Source: Plantibacter sp050587525 (GTDB lineage Bacteria; Actinomycetota; Actinomycetes; Actinomycetales; Microbacteriaceae). Taken from it: a stretch of 64,000 nucleotides of DNA. The stretch covers positions 186,001 through 250,000 of the forward strand of contig NZ_JBOBFT010000005.1 in assembly GCF_050587525.1 (NCBI RefSeq). The letters are read 5' to 3'. A model generated the notes under the pieces. It did not search any database. It was given only the letters and a program-made list of their open reading frames with translations, and was not told where the DNA came from. Position 1 is the stretch's first letter. Each line of letters starts with the position of its first letter. Below, in pieces: positions 32,266-41,490 of this stretch. Position numbers and translations under genes: made by a program.

Positions 32266-34428
32266 ATGACCGTGTCTCCGACACGAAGCAGGACGTCGGC
32301 CAGAGCCGCGGCGGCCGCCCTCGCGGCAGCCGTCGCGATCGGTGCCGGCCTGCTGTCCGCCCCCGCCGCCATCGCCGCCCCCGCAGCAGCACCGGCGGCA
32401 GCAGCCGACCACCACAGCCTCGCCTCCACCGTCTCGGCAGGGAAAGGTGCACGCGACATCGCCTTCGACCGCGCGGACAACCGCGTGTATGTGCCCGTCG
32501 ACCGCGGTTCGGGCACGCCCGGCGCAATCACCTGGCTCGACGGCACGACCGGCGAGCCCTCCGGTCGGTTCATCGAGCTCGCCGATGCGGAACCGCAGAC
32601 CCTCGTGGTCGACGCGTCGGCCCACGCGCTCTACGTGCTGCACTACCGGACCGGAACGCTCACCGTCATCGACACGGACACGAACACGGTAACGAAGGTC
32701 GTCCCCGGCCTCCCGCTCTTCCCGGGCGGCATGGAACTCGACACGGTCACGGGCGATCTCTACGTGTCGGACGACGGCATCATCACGGTCGATCCACGTG
32801 CCGGAACAGTGAGCGCGGAGGTCGCGATCAGTACCCAGCGCTTCCCGCGCATCACCGACATGGTCTACGACGCGGCGAACCGCCTGCTCTGGATCTCCGA
32901 AGGTCGCTCTGGCGTCATCACGGCGTTCAGTTCCGTCACGAAGACCTGGATGAACACGGTCTCGACGCCGATCGCGACCTTCCAGGTGAACGGCGAACCG
33001 ATCGGCGGCGGACCGAAGTCCCTCGCGATCGATGAGCAGCTCGGTCATCTCTACGTCGGCGTCGACCCCTCGTTCGTCGACGACTGGGAGGACACGAAGC
33101 TCGTCACGATCGACACGACGACAGCGCGCTTCCGCGGTGCGCCGATCGACCTCGGCGACACGACCCGCGAGCTCGCGGTGAACCCGTCGACGCACGAGGT
33201 CTACGCGTCCAACGGATTCTCGAACACCCTCAGCGTCGTGAGCCCTGCGACGTGGTCCGTCGCGCAGACCATCGACTTCACCGCGCTCGGCGTGACCAAC
33301 GGGACCGGTGCGGGAGACGCCGACATCTGGGGCCTCGCCGCGAACGCCGCTGGCGATCGCGTGTTCATCAGCCACCCCTACACCGCTCGCGTGAGCGTGA
33401 TCGATCGCACGGGATCCGCCGATGCCGTCACGGAGCTGCCGTACTCCCCCGGCCAGGGAACGGTTGACCCGCAGCCGCCGACGTCCGAGGTGTGGCCAGG
33501 ACCCGCAGGAGCGACGCTCGCCCCGGCGCCGGCCGACGCGATCGCGACGACCGCGCAGTCCCTCTCCTGGTCGGTCTCCGACTACGCCCGCGCATGGACG
33601 GGAGACCTCTACGGCGCCGTCACGAAGGGCGATGAGGACCGCTACACGTTCACGGGCGGCACCGGTTGGTCGTCTCCATCCACGGGCGAGACGCAGCTCA
33701 CCTGGAACGACGGCTTCCGACTCCGCCCCTACCCCGTCCTGGCCCCGCAGGTGAAGATGACATTCGGCAATCCGCTCCTGACGGCTGCGGCCGATGGCTC
33801 GGGAACGCTCAGCTTCGACGTGGCGTGGGAGGTCTCCGAAACCGATGTGAGCAACGGATTCACGCGAGTCGATGTCGCGACCTTCGCGGCCGGCGCGATC
33901 CAGGTGAGCGGCGAAAACGTCTCGGTCACCGCGCAGCCCGAGTTCGAGGGCAGGCCGTTCACCGATGAGGACGGCGAGGTCTCCGCGAGCTCCTACCCGG
34001 CATCCTTCCTCACCTACCTCGACCCGCAGATCCGCGGCTGGTGGTACACGACGGGCGCCTCGCTCGACAAGAACAAGCATCCGAACCCGGTCTCGCTGAC
34101 GTTCACCCGCGCCACCGCTCCGACCGGTCCGACCGACCCGACGTCGCCGACCGACCCCGGCACGACGCCGGGCACGCCCGGGACTCCGGGTACTCCCGGG
34201 ACTCCGGGCACCTCCAACGGCAGCGGCAACAGCAACGGCACAGCCAACGGCGCCGGGACGAGCGCCGATCCCGCGTCTGCCCTCGTCAGCACCGGCGCAT
34301 CCCTGACGGGCGGGGTCGCGGGCCTCGCGCTCCTGCTGCTCGGCGGCCTGTTCCTCCTCCGGCGTCGTGCGACCGCTCGGACGGCGACGGCGACACCGGC
34401 GGCACCGACAGCGACGGCCGGCGAGTAG
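32266..34428 (+). CDS. Wall-anchored beta-propeller protein with HtaA haem-binding domain
   Basis: 720 residues. Signal peptide (~1-38, AAIAAP); beta-propeller of YVTN-like repeats (~50-400: IAFDRADNRVYVPVD, LVVDASAHALYVLHY, LAVNPSTHEVYASNG); then an HtaA domain (~425-615: LSWSVSDYARAWTGDLYGAV, MTFGNPLLTAAADGSGTLSFDV, and WYTTGASLDKNKHPNPVSL). After a (GTP)n linker comes the sorting signal LVSTG at 673-677, a 16-residue helix and an RRR tail. HtaA domains bind haem at the actinobacterial surface. A DtxR box lies upstream, so expression is probably induced by iron limitation. AGGAG is placed 5 nt before ATG 32266, and a strong terminator follows. No sortase is in the window. Confidence 0.85.
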   Translation: MTVSPTRSRTSARAAAAALAAAVAIGAGLLSAPAAIAAPAAAPAAAADHHSLASTVSAGKGARDIAFDRADNRVYVPVDRGSGTPGAITWLDGTTGEPSGRFIELADAEPQTLVVDASAHALYVLHYRTGTLTVIDTDTNTVTKVVPGLPLFPGGMELDTVTGDLYVSDDGIITVDPRAGTVSAEVAISTQRFPRITDMVYDAANRLLWISEGRSGVITAFSSVTKTWMNTVSTPIATFQVNGEPIGGGPKSLAIDEQLGHLYVGVDPSFVDDWEDTKLVTIDTTTARFRGAPIDLGDTTRELAVNPSTHEVYASNGFSNTLSVVSPATWSVAQTIDFTALGVTNGTGAGDADIWGLAANAAGDRVFISHPYTARVSVIDRTGSADAVTELPYSPGQGTVDPQPPTSEVWPGPAGATLAPAPADAIATTAQSLSWSVSDYARAWTGDLYGAVTKGDEDRYTFTGGTGWSSPSTGETQLTWNDGFRLRPYPVLAPQVKMTFGNPLLTAAADGSGTLSFDVAWEVSETDVSNGFTRVDVATFAAGAIQVSGENVSVTAQPEFEGRPFTDEDGEVSASSYPASFLTYLDPQIRGWWYTTGASLDKNKHPNPVSLTFTRATAPTGPTDPTSPTDPGTTPGTPGTPGTPGTPGTSNGSGNSNGTANGAGTSADPASALVSTGASLTGGVAGLALLLLGGLFLLRRRATARTATATPAAPTATAGE

Positions 34429-34445
34429 TAACGCACACCGAACGA

Positions 34446-34505
34446 GGAGAACAGCCTCGCAGCAGGACCACCTCCCGGATCGGTCCTCCTGCGGGGCTGT
34501 TCTCC
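34446..34505 (+). terminator. Terminator of the HtaA gene
   Basis: 24-nt arms (34446-34469 and 34482-34505) with one mismatch and one wobble pair, 12-nt loop. Outer stem GGAGAACAGCC/GGCTGTTCTCC. It begins 18 nt after the stop. Confidence 0.9.
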
Positions 34506-34580
34506 GTTGTTCGTTCGAGCACCTGCGCACTCAGGAAGGAGCGCCGGACTGAAGTTCTGGCATTCTGTGGTTCAGAAGCA

Positions 34581-34609
34581 TTGATGTTCACGGCATAGCC
34601 GCGTACCCT
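34581..34609 (+). promoter_or_regulatory. Promoter of the secreted four-cysteine protein gene
   Basis: -35 TTGATG (34581-34586), 17-bp spacer, -10 TACCCT (34604-34609), about 78 nt before ATG 34688. One of the few conventional leadered promoters in the window. Confidence 0.65.
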
Positions 34610-34687
34610 CGGAGCCATCCGGAGATCGTCCGGGCGGCCCCTGATACACCGGGACCACACGCAGCGGGCACAGAGAAGAGGGACATC

Positions 34688-35308
34688 ATGCGCAAGCGGA
34701 TCCACCATCTCGCTGTCGGCGCTGCATCGCTCGGCCTGGTCGCCGGCCTCACCGGCAACGTGTACGCGGACGACACCGCGTTCGCCGCGGACTCCACACT
34801 CCAGGCCGACACCGCTGCGCCCGACGCCACTGCGCCCGACGCCTCGGCCCCGTGGACCATCGACCTGTCCGAGTTCCAGATCGACCCAGTCGCACCACCC
34901 ACCGGCCCCGCGATCGTCCTCGACGACACGGGCGATGCGGGGAACACGTGGATCGGCGGCCCCACGACGACGATCGCTCAGGACGCCGCCATGCACGGAT
35001 GCGACTGGTACCGCTTGGGCCTGGTCTTCGGTGGCGAATGGCACGAGTCCGTCGACGGGTGCTCGCTGGTCGGAACGACCGACGACGCCTGGCACGGGTA
35101 CCAGTGGTACGTCGACGGCACCCGCGGCAGCTCGTGTGTGCACGGTCGGGGCTACAAGCTGATCGGTGGCTCCTGGACCCCGCAATGGGTGCCGCTGGGG
35201 TGCGGCAAGGAGGGCGGCGGGGAGGTCACGATCGGCAAGGTCTCTACGGTCGCGAAGGTGCGCGGGCTCACGTGGGACGCCGTCGTGACCGGGGTCAGGT
35301 GGCAGTGA
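34688..35308 (+). CDS. Secreted four-cysteine protein, function unknown
   Basis: 206 residues, not recognised. Sec signal peptide (MRKRIHHLAVG, hydrophobic core, cleavage near VYA-DD at ~27). Then an Asp/Ala/Pro low-complexity linker (DTAAPDATAPDASAP) and a compact ~110-residue Trp/Gly-rich domain with four cysteines (HGCDWY, DGCSLV, SSCVHG, PLGCGK), which could form two disulfides outside the cell. AGAGGG stands 6 nt before ATG 34688. The gene is followed 4 nt later by a lipoprotein gene, so the products may act together at the surface. It lies between two wall-anchored propeller genes. Confidence 0.75.
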   Translation: MRKRIHHLAVGAASLGLVAGLTGNVYADDTAFAADSTLQADTAAPDATAPDASAPWTIDLSEFQIDPVAPPTGPAIVLDDTGDAGNTWIGGPTTTIAQDAAMHGCDWYRLGLVFGGEWHESVDGCSLVGTTDDAWHGYQWYVDGTRGSSCVHGRGYKLIGGSWTPQWVPLGCGKEGGGEVTIGKVSTVAKVRGLTWDAVVTGVRWQ

Positions 35309-35312
35309 GCCG

Positions 35313-36191
35313 ATGCCAGCCCTCCCGTTGCCGTTGCACCTCCGCGCCGCACTCGCCATGGCGATCGTGATGGGTCCCGTGGCGAGCGCGCTCGCGGGCT
35401 GCGGCGGGACGGGCCCCGAACCACCGGCCGCGTCCGGCGTGCGCGGCGACGACTCAGACAGGAGCACTCCTTCATCCCGTCTCGATCTCGACGACGTCGC
35501 CCGCCTCGACGATGCGCTCGACTGCGCCCGATCGGAGGTCCTGCTCGACGACCTCGATTTCTTCGATGCGATGCGCGGGATCGACTGCTTCTTCGCCGAG
35601 GACGATGCCCTGCTCCTCCGTGCGTACGAGCGGGCATCGTCGGTCGACCAGGTGCTCGCCGAGTGGCTCCCGACCTTCTCCCCCACGAACCAGGTGATCG
35701 TCGGGGCGAACTAGTTCGCCGTCGGCGCGCCGGCGCGCCTGGTCACGCTCGCCGAGCGGCTCGGCGTCAACACAGAGCCGACGATGACTCCCCGACTCCG
35801 GCCGCACCCGCTCGCTCCGGCGCAGGAACGTGTCGGCGCGTGCTCCACGATCGTGGGTCAGCTCATCAGGCGGTCGGTTGCGGATCCGACCGGGTCGCGC
35901 GGGGCACTCGATGACGCAGAAGCGGCGCTCCCGGGCATCGCCCTGCTGGTCGACAGCATTGCCGGACGCCTCGTCGCCGACTCGGATTCGACTCCGGGAC
36001 CAGACCCGGCCGCGAACCCGGAAGCAGGCTCGGGCCCGTCGACCCTCGACACCCGCCTCTCCGCGTTCGGTCCGGAGATCAAGCAGGCGTGCGCCGATCG
36101 CCTCGTCGCCGCAGAACGGTCACCCAGCGCCCCGAACCAACCGAACAGCGCCCGGACCAACCGATCAATGGAGGATGACGATGCTCGATGA
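35313..36191 (+). pseudogene. Lipoprotein gene interrupted by an in-frame TAG
   Basis: From ATG 35313 the frame encodes a signal peptide with lipobox (ASALAGC) and then an acidic helical protein, but stops at TAG 35712-35714 after 133 residues. The same frame is open afterwards to TGA 36189, with coding-like composition (LVTLAERLGVNTEP, DAEAALPGIALLVDSIAGRLVAD, FGPEIKQACADRLVAAE). Without the TAG it would be a single ~292-residue lipoprotein. Options: a pseudogene, translation only of the 133-residue form, restart at ATG 35784, readthrough, or a sequencing error. The family is not recognised. The downstream membrane gene overlaps the end of the extended frame (ATG 36181), which argues that the long frame was the original gene. 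Confidence 0.7.
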
Positions 36192-36525
36192 CACCCCCTG
36201 GCGCGACGACGCTCCCTGGATCGGAGATGACCCCGTGCGGAGGCCGACCATCGGCGTCCTCCCCCGCCGCCTCCTCGTCTGGGGCATCATCCTCGCCGTC
36301 GTCGGCACGGGGAACCAACTGTTCGACCGGCAGGTCCTGACCGTGCTGCGGCCGATCGTCGACGTCGACGTCGGACTCGAGGTGCTGAGCATCGTCAGCA
36401 ACGCCTGGACGATCTTCGGCCTGCCGCTCGCGGTCGGCTTCATCTGCCTGTCGATAGCGCTGCGCCACCTCGAGCACCGGACTCGGCCGTGCGACGGCGG
36501 CCCCCACCGGAGAGGCGCCTCGTGA
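36181..36525 (+). CDS. Small membrane protein, function unknown
   Basis: 114 residues with two predicted transmembrane helices (LLVWGIILAVVGTGNQLF and IFGLPLAVGFICLSIAL), an acidic N-terminus (MLDDTPWRDDAPWIGDD) and a basic tail. Start ATG 36181 has GGAGG with 6 nt spacing; the in-frame ATG 36175 would leave none. It overlaps the 3' end of the interrupted lipoprotein frame. No family recognised. Confidence 0.75.
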   Translation: MLDDTPWRDDAPWIGDDPVRRPTIGVLPRRLLVWGIILAVVGTGNQLFDRQVLTVLRPIVDVDVGLEVLSIVSNAWTIFGLPLAVGFICLSIALRHLEHRTRPCDGGPHRRGAS

Positions 36526-36577
36526 CCCCCGACCCTTCCCGGACCCCAGCCGCTCCAACCACCACGCTCACCCGACC

Positions 36578-36617
36578 ACGTCACGTCGAGCACTCGATGC
36601 AGCGCCCGACGTGACGT
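36578..36617 (+). terminator. Terminator after the small membrane protein gene
   Basis: ACGTCACGTCG (36578-36588) pairs with CGACGTGACGT (36607-36617), 18-nt loop, 52 nt after the stop. Confidence 0.75.
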
Positions 36618-36736
36618 CTGGACGGTCGGCCGGTGCCCGTGTCGTCATCCACGGCCACCTCACCCGACCGGCGGCCGCCGGACGACGGATCATCTCCCCG
36701 CGTGATCCGTCGCCCGGCGCCGCATCCCTTCACGTG

Positions 36737-36765
36737 TTGTTTAATCATGACGAACATGGGATATT
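36737..36765 (+). promoter_or_regulatory. Promoter of the second propeller protein gene
   Basis: -35 TTGTTT (36737-36742), 17-bp spacer, -10 GATATT (36760-36765), about 116 nt before the start codon. The surrounding stretch is notably AT-rich for this genome. No DtxR box was seen here. Confidence 0.6.
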
Positions 36766-36880
36766 GGCATATATGGCCCCGGTGTTCCGCAGGCATCGAC
36801 CCGTCATGCGTCCCTAGCGCAGACGAAACCACGTCGTCCTGCGGCACCCGCGTCGCCATTCGTCGGCACACGCCGATGCG

Positions 36881-38500
36881 ATGATCACGAGAAAGTTTGG
36901 TATGCCCCTCCCCCTCAGAGCCGCCGTCTTCACACCCGTAGCGTGCAGACCCGGAGCATTCAGCGCCGCCGCCGTCATGAGCCTCTGCACCGCACTGGCC
37001 ATCGGGCCGGCAGCCGCTGGCTCCACCACCGCCTCAAACGCCCCGCGCCATCTGCAGACCGGCACCGCCGAGTCCGGGAAGTCGACCCTCGGGGTCGAGG
37101 TGCACCCGACGAACGGGCTCGTGTATGTCGCGAATTCCGAGGCGGACACCGTCACCGCCATCGATACGACCTCGCTGGCCACCGTCGCGAACGTCCCCGT
37201 GGCACGGCATCCCGTCGCGCTCGACGTGGATGAGACGACAGGCTTCATCTGGGTCGCATCGAGCTACGGCGACCGGATCGAGGTCATCGACGGTGCCACC
37301 AACACGGTAGTGCGATCGATCCCGGTCGGGTGGTCGCCGCAGGACGTCGAGGTCGATTCCACTGCCGGGCGCGCCTACGTCCACCACTCCACGAACTCCG
37401 GCTCGATCGTCACCGTCTCCGTGACGGTGCTCGACACCGCGAGCTACGCCGTGCTCGCCGACATCCCCGTGAGCGCAGAGCCGACGACCGGTCTCGCCGG
37501 GTCCGATCTCGCCGTCGACGAGTCCCGTCGTCGCGTCTACGTCGCCGACCTCGCCACGAACCGCGTCACGGTCATCGATGGTTCGACCGACGCGATCATC
37601 GACACCATCGCCGTCGATCAACCGGGTTCTCTCGCGATGGACTCCAGCACCGGCACGCTCTACATCGGTTCCTACCAGAACAAGCGGATCATCGCGATCG
37701 ACCCGATGTCGGGAGCAGAACTCGCCGCCTTCTCCGACACCCGGCCCGCCATGCTGACGGTAGACGAAGAGCACGGTCTGCTCTACGCACCGCACCGCAG
37801 TGTCGCGAAGGACGAGCTCATCGTGCTCGACGCCACAACCCTCGAGCCCGTCGACCGCGTCGAGCTGGATGCGAGCCCGTACGAGACGGCCATCGACCCG
37901 TCGACGCAACGGTTGTTCACGACGAAGCTGTACAGCACGGCGCTCACCGTGGTGACGCGCTACCACCAGCCGAAGGTCATCTCGGCCGCACCTCCCTCTG
38001 GCACCGTCGATGTGCCCTACTCGCATGCGATCACCGCCGAGAGCTTCCACCCGGTCACGTTCACCGTCACGGGAGGCGCGCTCCCGTCCGGACTCGCGCT
38101 GGACGCCACCACGGGCGTGGTCTCCGGCACACCGACGGAGGAGTCGGCCGGTCCCGTGACGATCACGGTCGCGAATGCGGGTCACGCAGCAGAGGTGAAC
38201 TACGACGTGACGGTGAACGCTGCACCGGTCGTCCCCGATCCGCACCCCACCCCCGGCCCAGCACCGATCACCCCTGGAACACCGAGCGACGCGGGTACCG
38301 TGCCGGCGAAGGCTGTCAACGGATCGCTCTCGGCGACGGGGGTCGACGGCTTGCCGATCTTCCTGGGCGCAACCGCAGTCCTGCTCCTCGGTGCGGCGGC
38401 CGTCGTGTTCGCTTCGATCCGCCGGTCACGTGCTCGGCGCATCCCCGCTTCGTCCGGCGCGACCGATCAGGCGGGCACCATCGGGACCGCCGGCGAGTAG
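36881..38500 (+). CDS. Wall-anchored YVTN beta-propeller protein with Ig-like domain
   Basis: 539 residues. Signal peptide (~1-46, ending AIGPAAAG); beta-propeller of YVTN-type repeats (~50-365: VHPTNGLVYVANSEADTVTAID, VDETTGFIWVASSYGDRIEVID, VDESRRRVYVADLATNRVTVID); one putative Ig domain of the He_PIG type (~372-445: GTVDVPYSHAITA, LPSGLALDATTGVVSGTP); Pro-rich spacer; then the sorting motif LSATG at 483-487, a hydrophobic helix and RRSRARR. Likely a surface binding or structural protein; ligand unknown. Its propeller resembles that of the HtaA protein, but the HtaA domain is absent. The true start could be ATG 36902. Confidence 0.85.
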   Translation: MITRKFGMPLPLRAAVFTPVACRPGAFSAAAVMSLCTALAIGPAAAGSTTASNAPRHLQTGTAESGKSTLGVEVHPTNGLVYVANSEADTVTAIDTTSLATVANVPVARHPVALDVDETTGFIWVASSYGDRIEVIDGATNTVVRSIPVGWSPQDVEVDSTAGRAYVHHSTNSGSIVTVSVTVLDTASYAVLADIPVSAEPTTGLAGSDLAVDESRRRVYVADLATNRVTVIDGSTDAIIDTIAVDQPGSLAMDSSTGTLYIGSYQNKRIIAIDPMSGAELAAFSDTRPAMLTVDEEHGLLYAPHRSVAKDELIVLDATTLEPVDRVELDASPYETAIDPSTQRLFTTKLYSTALTVVTRYHQPKVISAAPPSGTVDVPYSHAITAESFHPVTFTVTGGALPSGLALDATTGVVSGTPTEESAGPVTITVANAGHAAEVNYDVTVNAAPVVPDPHPTPGPAPITPGTPSDAGTVPAKAVNGSLSATGVDGLPIFLGATAVLLLGAAAVVFASIRRSRARRIPASSGATDQAGTIGTAGE

Positions 38501-38505
38501 ACGGT

Positions 38506-38539
38506 CACGTGGCCTGACGGTCGACCGTCAGGCCACGTG
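38506..38539. terminator. Perfect 34-bp palindrome, bidirectional terminator
   Basis: CACGTGGCCTGACGGTC (38506-38522) is followed without spacer by its exact complement (38523-38539). It starts 6 nt after one stop and includes the stop codon of the convergent amidase gene, so it serves both genes. Confidence 0.85.
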
Positions 38540-39133
38540 CCAGTAGGTCACCCGCGCGCCCGGGTAGGTCTTCGTGATCGCGTGATCGACGGAGCGGAAG
38601 TGCGTGTCGAGCGTGTGCCCTGCGAAGTACACCTGACGGTCGGCGCCGTCGCCGAGGATGCGCGTGACGATCCCCGTGTGGTCCTGGTCGCCGGAGTCGT
38701 CCCAGTCGAACTGCACGATGTCGCCCAGCTCGAGCGTCGTCAGATCACTCGCCGCGACTTCGGTCGCGCGCGCCGGATGCTCGTCGAGGTACCGTCCGAA
38801 GAGCGTCGAGCTCACCCACGGGTCGCCGTACTCCGCATCGCCATCCTCGTCGAGGTCGAACCACCAGTCGTCGTCCATCTGCCACCCCCTGGCGATGAGG
38901 GACTGACTGGCGAAGTTCACGCAGTCGGAGTCGGGGAGCTTGCCGTACTCCTCGTCGTTGTAGTCGTCCCAATGAGCGTGCACGTAGTCGAGCTGGGCCT
39001 GCACCGACGGGTCGTCCGAGCGCTGCTCGAGTTGCTCGGGCGAACAGCCCGCGAGCCCGATCACCGTCGTGGCCGCAAGCAACGCAGCCGCCGCGGCGAG
39101 GCGGGCTCGGTGGAATCGTCGGGTGGAAGTCAT
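38528..39133 (-). CDS. Amidase-domain lipoprotein
   Basis: 201 residues. Signal peptide with lipobox IGLAGC (Cys ~27). The mature part is an amidase_6-type cysteine hydrolase: catalytic Cys in DSDCVNFASQSLIARGW and His in DHTGIVTRIL, with GDIVQFDWDD and YFAGHT. These putative amidases are NlpC/P60-like in fold and are thought to act on cell-wall peptides. The leaderless start ATG 39133 is supported by TAGCGT 7 nt upstream. Confidence 0.85.
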   Translation of the reverse strand: MTSTRRFHRARLAAAAALLAATTVIGLAGCSPEQLEQRSDDPSVQAQLDYVHAHWDDYNDEEYGKLPDSDCVNFASQSLIARGWQMDDDWWFDLDEDGDAEYGDPWVSSTLFGRYLDEHPARATEVAASDLTTLELGDIVQFDWDDSGDQDHTGIVTRILGDGADRQVYFAGHTLDTHFRSVDHAITKTYPGARVTYWHVA

Positions 39134-39140
39134 CCGATCA

Positions 39141-39146
39141 ACGCTA
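39141..39146 (-). promoter_or_regulatory. -10 box of leaderless amidase gene
   Basis: TAGCGT on the minus strand, seven nucleotides before ATG 39133. Confidence 0.6.
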
Positions 39147-39257
39147 GGCGATCCCTCCTGGGCGAACGATGCGGACGGCGCGGGCAGGGCGCCGGCGCCG
39201 GCGCCGCGAGGAGTAGAGTACGACCGGCTGCGGCGGAAATCGCGGATTGGGGTCAAC

Positions 39258-40772
<1,515 letters not shown>

Positions 40773-40848
40773 GTCCTCGTCCTCCGTCCTTCCCTCGCGC
40801 GGTTTTCCTTCTCGGCGCGACCCGACGGCGTCCGCGGACGCACGGTCA

Positions 40849-41457
40849 TCAGCGCCCGAGCAACGCCTCCGCCGCCCGCCGCGCGCTCCGGAACGGGTGC
40901 TCGAACGTGCCCATGCCGAGCGTGACGAGGGCGCCTTCGTAGAGGAGCATGAGCGCGTGCGCGAGCTCGTCGGCTCCGGCATCGGAGTCCACGACGCCCG
41001 CTTCGACGCACAGCTCCCGGAACACGGCGTGCATCCACACCTTCTGCCTGACCACCTCGGCGTGGCTCGGGTAACTCGCGTCGGGGATCTCCGCCTGAGC
41101 GTTGATGGCGCTGCAGCCCTTGGTGCTGTTGTGTTCCGCCCAGCGCTCGGAGATGTCGTAGACGGCGAGGACGCGATCGATGCCGGACAGCTCGGCGGTC
41201 TCGGCGAGCGAGGACTCGAAGGACGTCCGCCACCGACGATCCCGATCCTGCAGGTACGCGACGACGAGCGCCTCCTTGGAGCCGAACCGGTCGTAGAGCG
41301 TCTTCTTGGTGACACCAGCGGTTTCCGCGATGGTGTCGACGCCGACCGCGTGGATGCCCTGCTCGTAGAAGAGTGCGGACGCGGCGTCCAGCACACGGCG
41401 AGCAGCTTTCGTGAGCACGGGCGCCGCTTCGAGCGGCATGAGTTCCGAGACGGCCAT
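40849..41457 (-). CDS. TetR-family repressor
   Basis: 202 residues. N-terminal helix-turn-helix (ALFYEQGIHAVGVDTIAETAGVTKKTLYDRFGSKEALVVAYL), then an all-helical ligand domain (VDSDAGADELAHALMLLYEGALVTLGM). Divergent from the EamA exporter gene with 33 bp between start codons; the gap is almost entirely the palindrome and two -10 boxes. It most probably represses the exporter and itself. Start ATG 41457 fits a leaderless promoter (TATATT 6 nt upstream). Confidence 0.92.
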   Translation of the reverse strand: MAVSELMPLEAAPVLTKAARRVLDAASALFYEQGIHAVGVDTIAETAGVTKKTLYDRFGSKEALVVAYLQDRDRRWRTSFESSLAETAELSGIDRVLAVYDISERWAEHNSTKGCSAINAQAEIPDASYPSHAEVVRQKVWMHAVFRELCVEAGVVDSDAGADELAHALMLLYEGALVTLGMGTFEHPFRSARRAAEALLGR

Positions 41458-41463
41458 GCGAAA

Positions 41464-41483
41464 AATATACCACTCTGTATACT
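41464..41483. promoter_or_regulatory. Overlapping divergent -10 boxes with TetR operator
   Basis: Palindrome TATAC-CACTCT-GTATA (41466-41481). The minus-strand -10 TATATT (41464-41469) ends 6 nt before the TetR start; the plus-strand -10 TATACT (41478-41483) ends 7 nt before the EamA start. One repressor dimer could cover both promoters. A further GGTATACT occurs at 41505-41512, inside the exporter gene. Confidence 0.75.
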
Positions 41484-41490
41484 CGACTCC

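Larger units (their letters stand above)
36526..36880. other. 355-bp intergenic region
   Basis: Holds a terminator hairpin (36578-36617) and an AT-rich promoter (36737-36765) for the propeller gene. No gene recognised. Confidence 0.65.

Noticed and set aside
36737..36780. Second iron box before the propeller gene at 36881
   Set aside because: The AT-rich stretch fits a -35/-10 pair but has no TAGG-CCTA palindrome.
39140..39257. Rifamycin-associated element upstream of the Rox-like gene
   Set aside because: The region is dominated by GGCGCC repeats, and no 19-bp inverted repeat of the known type was recognised.
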